Of a stretch of DNA of 64,000 nt, positions 62,304 to 64,000 are shown one piece after another; position 1 is the stretch's first letter, and each line of letters starts with the position of its first letter. The stretch is from contig NZ_JAHBAG010000001.1 in the NCBI RefSeq assembly GCF_020510445.1, positions 3,076,501-3,140,500 of the forward strand, in the 5' to 3' direction. A program made the translations under genes and the position numbers. Under the pieces are notes generated by a model. The model made no database searches, was not told the DNA's origin, and saw only the letters and a list, made by a program, of their open reading frames with translations. This DNA comes from Hydrogenophaga taeniospiralis. Its GTDB lineage: Bacteria > Pseudomonadota > Gammaproteobacteria > Burkholderiales > Burkholderiaceae_C.

Positions 62304-63896
62304 TTAGACTTCGACCTGACCGGCCATCTGCTGGATCTTGAGCACCACGAATTCGGCCGGTTTCAACGGCGCGAACCCGACCAGGATGTTCACGATGCCG
62401 AGGTTGATGTCGTTCTGCGTCGTGGTCTCGCGGTCGCACTTGACGAAATAGGCTTCACGCGGGCTGCGGCCCTGGAACGCGCCCTGGCGAAACAGGTTCT
62501 GCATGAAGGCGCCCACGTTGAGCCGGATCTGCGCCCACAGCGGTTCGTCGTTGGGTTCGAACACCACCCACTGGCTGCCGCGGTACAGGCTCTCTTCGAG
62601 GAACAGCGCGAAGCGCCGCACCGGCAGGTATTTCCACTCGGAGGCCAGTTGGTCGGCGCCGGCCAGCGTGCGCGCGCCCCACACCAGGTTGCCCGTGACC
62701 GGGAAGCTGCGCAGGCAGTTCAGCCCCAGCGGGTTGAGCAGGCCGTTCTGACCGTCGGTCATGGTGTAGCTGAAGCCCTGCACACCGGAGAACGAGGCGT
62801 CCAGGCCCGCCGGGGCCTTCCAGACACCACGCTGCACATCGGTGCGCGCGATGATGCCCGCGACCGCGCCGCAGGGTGCGAACTCGGCGAGGCGGTTTTC
62901 GCTCAGCGGATCGGCCATGCGCAGGCGCGGGAAGTACACCGCGGCATTGCGGGCGTCGTCGTTGCCCGTCGCGGCGCGCATCGCGTTCACACCCGTCTGC
63001 GCGGTGCTGATGGCGGTAGCGGCGTTGGCGGTCCAGGCGGCGGGTGAGTCGATGATCAGCATCGCGCGCCGGTCCTGGCAGTACGAGGCGGCCAGGGCCC
63101 AGGTGGCCGGGGCGACGTCGGCCTCGTGCGTCAGCGGTGGCAGGCACAACAGGTTGAACAGGTCGGCCGCTTCCAGCGCGTACATGCCTTCGCGGTTGGC
63201 GATCGCCGTGGCGTTGGTGGGCACGAGCTGGGTATCGGTGATCGCCGCGCCATCGGCGGTCGCAACGCCCACGGCCGCCACGTTGGGCAGGGTCGGGTCG
63301 GCCGGATCGTCCGGGCTGGCATCCGTCGGCGCGGGGGTGCGTACCCTCACCAGGGCCGACTGTTCGTTGAGCACGGTGTCGACGAAGCGCGGGCTCAACG
63401 GCGAGACCGAGACGTTGCGAAAGCTCTCCGCGGCCACCACCTGGCTGCCGCCCACCCGGTCGAGCTCTTCGACCGTGAGGTTGAAGAGCAGCGCATCGGC
63501 GGGGTCGCGGGTGAGGTGGTCGACCCGGGCCCGCAAGGCCTGGCCCCACAGGCCCGGGCTGGCCGCCTCCAGCACCAGGTTGCCGGCGCCCGCGGGCAGG
63601 GTGATGGTGGCCGTGCTGGCGGCGATGTCGCCGTTGAACACGCGCACGATCAGCGCGTCTGCCCCGCCGTGTTGAAAGAAGTGGCTCACCGCGTAGCCCA
63701 TGGTGCTGTCGCGCCAGAGGCCGCCGAAGATGCGCGCGTATTCCGTAAAACTTTGTACCCGTACCGCCCGGTTGACCGGGCCGCGCGTCGAGCGGCCTAT
63801 GAAGGCTGTGATGGACGTGGCGACACCGGTGATGGTGCGCACACCACTGGGAACCTCTTCGACGTAAACCCCAGGATATGTGAGGGCTGAAGGCAT
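62304..63896 (-). CDS. Contractile sheath protein
   Basis: The 530-residue protein belongs to the phage tail sheath family: YPGVYVEEVPSGVRTITGVA, TSITAFIGRSTRGPVNRAVR and VQSFTEYARIFGG at the N-terminus, the DGLDASFSGV-type region (GLDASFSGVQGFSYTMTDGQ), and the C-terminal block KYLPVRRFALFLEESLYRGS followed by WVVFEPNDEPLW and the handshake strand AEFVVLKIQQMAGQ. Its contraction drives the tube into the target. The ribosome-binding site AAGGAGCG precedes ATG 63896. The last 104 bases of the window upstream of it show no gene. Confidence 0.95.
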   Translation of the reverse strand: MPSALTYPGVYVEEVPSGVRTITGVATSITAFIGRSTRGPVNRAVRVQSFTEYARIFGGLWRDSTMGYAVSHFFQHGGADALIVRVFNGDIAASTATITLPAGAGNLVLEAASPGLWGQALRARVDHLTRDPADALLFNLTVEELDRVGGSQVVAAESFRNVSVSPLSPRFVDTVLNEQSALVRVRTPAPTDASPDDPADPTLPNVAAVGVATADGAAITDTQLVPTNATAIANREGMYALEAADLFNLLCLPPLTHEADVAPATWALAASYCQDRRAMLIIDSPAAWTANAATAISTAQTGVNAMRAATGNDDARNAAVYFPRLRMADPLSENRLAEFAPCGAVAGIIARTDVQRGVWKAPAGLDASFSGVQGFSYTMTDGQNGLLNPLGLNCLRSFPVTGNLVWGARTLAGADQLASEWKYLPVRRFALFLEESLYRGSQWVVFEPNDEPLWAQIRLNVGAFMQNLFRQGAFQGRSPREAYFVKCDRETTTQNDINLGIVNILVGFAPLKPAEFVVLKIQQMAGQVEV

Positions 63897-64000
63897 GGTG
63901 GACGCTCCTTGTTGACTGTGTTGGTCGGGTGCCCGGAGTGCGCCTCGTGGCGCCTGGTGAAGCCAGCGGTGTGCTTCAGGACCGAGAGGCTACGAACTTC

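Overview
The window is GC-rich DNA, densely packed with genes on both strands, and reads as a chromosomal segment of a Burkholderiales bacterium, most likely Comamonadaceae (Hydrogenophaga-like). This assignment is an inference from gene content: a DUF1631 protein, a lysine/alanine-rich SWIB protein, a zapA/zapB pair, the B12 gene order, and dispersed palindromic repeats of a type I associate with that family. No tRNA, rRNA, CRISPR array, insertion sequence or integrase was seen.

Left part (1-16.2 kb): a DUF1631 protein; an AraC-type regulator divergent from an MFS permease and a ThDP-dependent enzyme; a PAS-LuxR and a Crp/Fnr regulator in tandem; a minus-strand set of three (class III nucleotide cyclase with TolB-like/TPR region, soluble PAP2/haloperoxidase-like protein with a (SGGA)7 N-terminus, and subtilisin-type protease without a signal peptide); a histone H1-like SWIB protein with a clear terminator; rraA; a TSUP permease; a candidate 6S-like RNA; and zapA with its coiled-coil partner.

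Middle part (16.2-35.8 kb): a cobalamin riboswitch leads a run of 19 plus-strand genes, most overlapping by 4-11 bases. It covers B12 uptake (btuB, btuF, btuC, btuD), late corrinoid assembly from cobyrinate onward (cobB, cobO, cbiB, threonine-phosphate decarboxylase, cobQ, cobU, cobT, cobS, cobC), lower-ligand synthesis (bluB) and a complete bioB-A-D-F biotin set in its centre. Corrin-ring genes are absent, so the ring is either salvaged or made elsewhere. CobO and CobQ carry in-frame insertions made of repeat-like DNA, and another repeat sits between cobT and cobS. This is followed by a DUF445 membrane protein, a divergent MerR/MerF-like metal pair and nth.

Right part (38.8-63.9 kb): about 25 kb of minus-strand genes encode a phage-tail-like extracellular contractile injection system (eCIS): sheath, inner tube, a T4-type baseplate protein, a proline-rich protein, DUF4255 terminator, AAA+ ATPase, two DUF4157 (eCIS_core) proteins with different C-terminal domains (caspase-like His/Cys; JAB-like HSHP), tube/hub adaptor, LysM protein, gpD-like hub, gp5-like spike, PAAR tip, gp25, two large baseplate wedges, a gpI-like protein, a giant beta-helix protein and a LysM-like/helical protein. 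The cluster may continue past the right edge. Two gaps within it hold near-identical ~120-base elements that start at the stop codon of one gene and end with the ribosome-binding site of the next; a shorter relative joins the PAP2 and protease genes.
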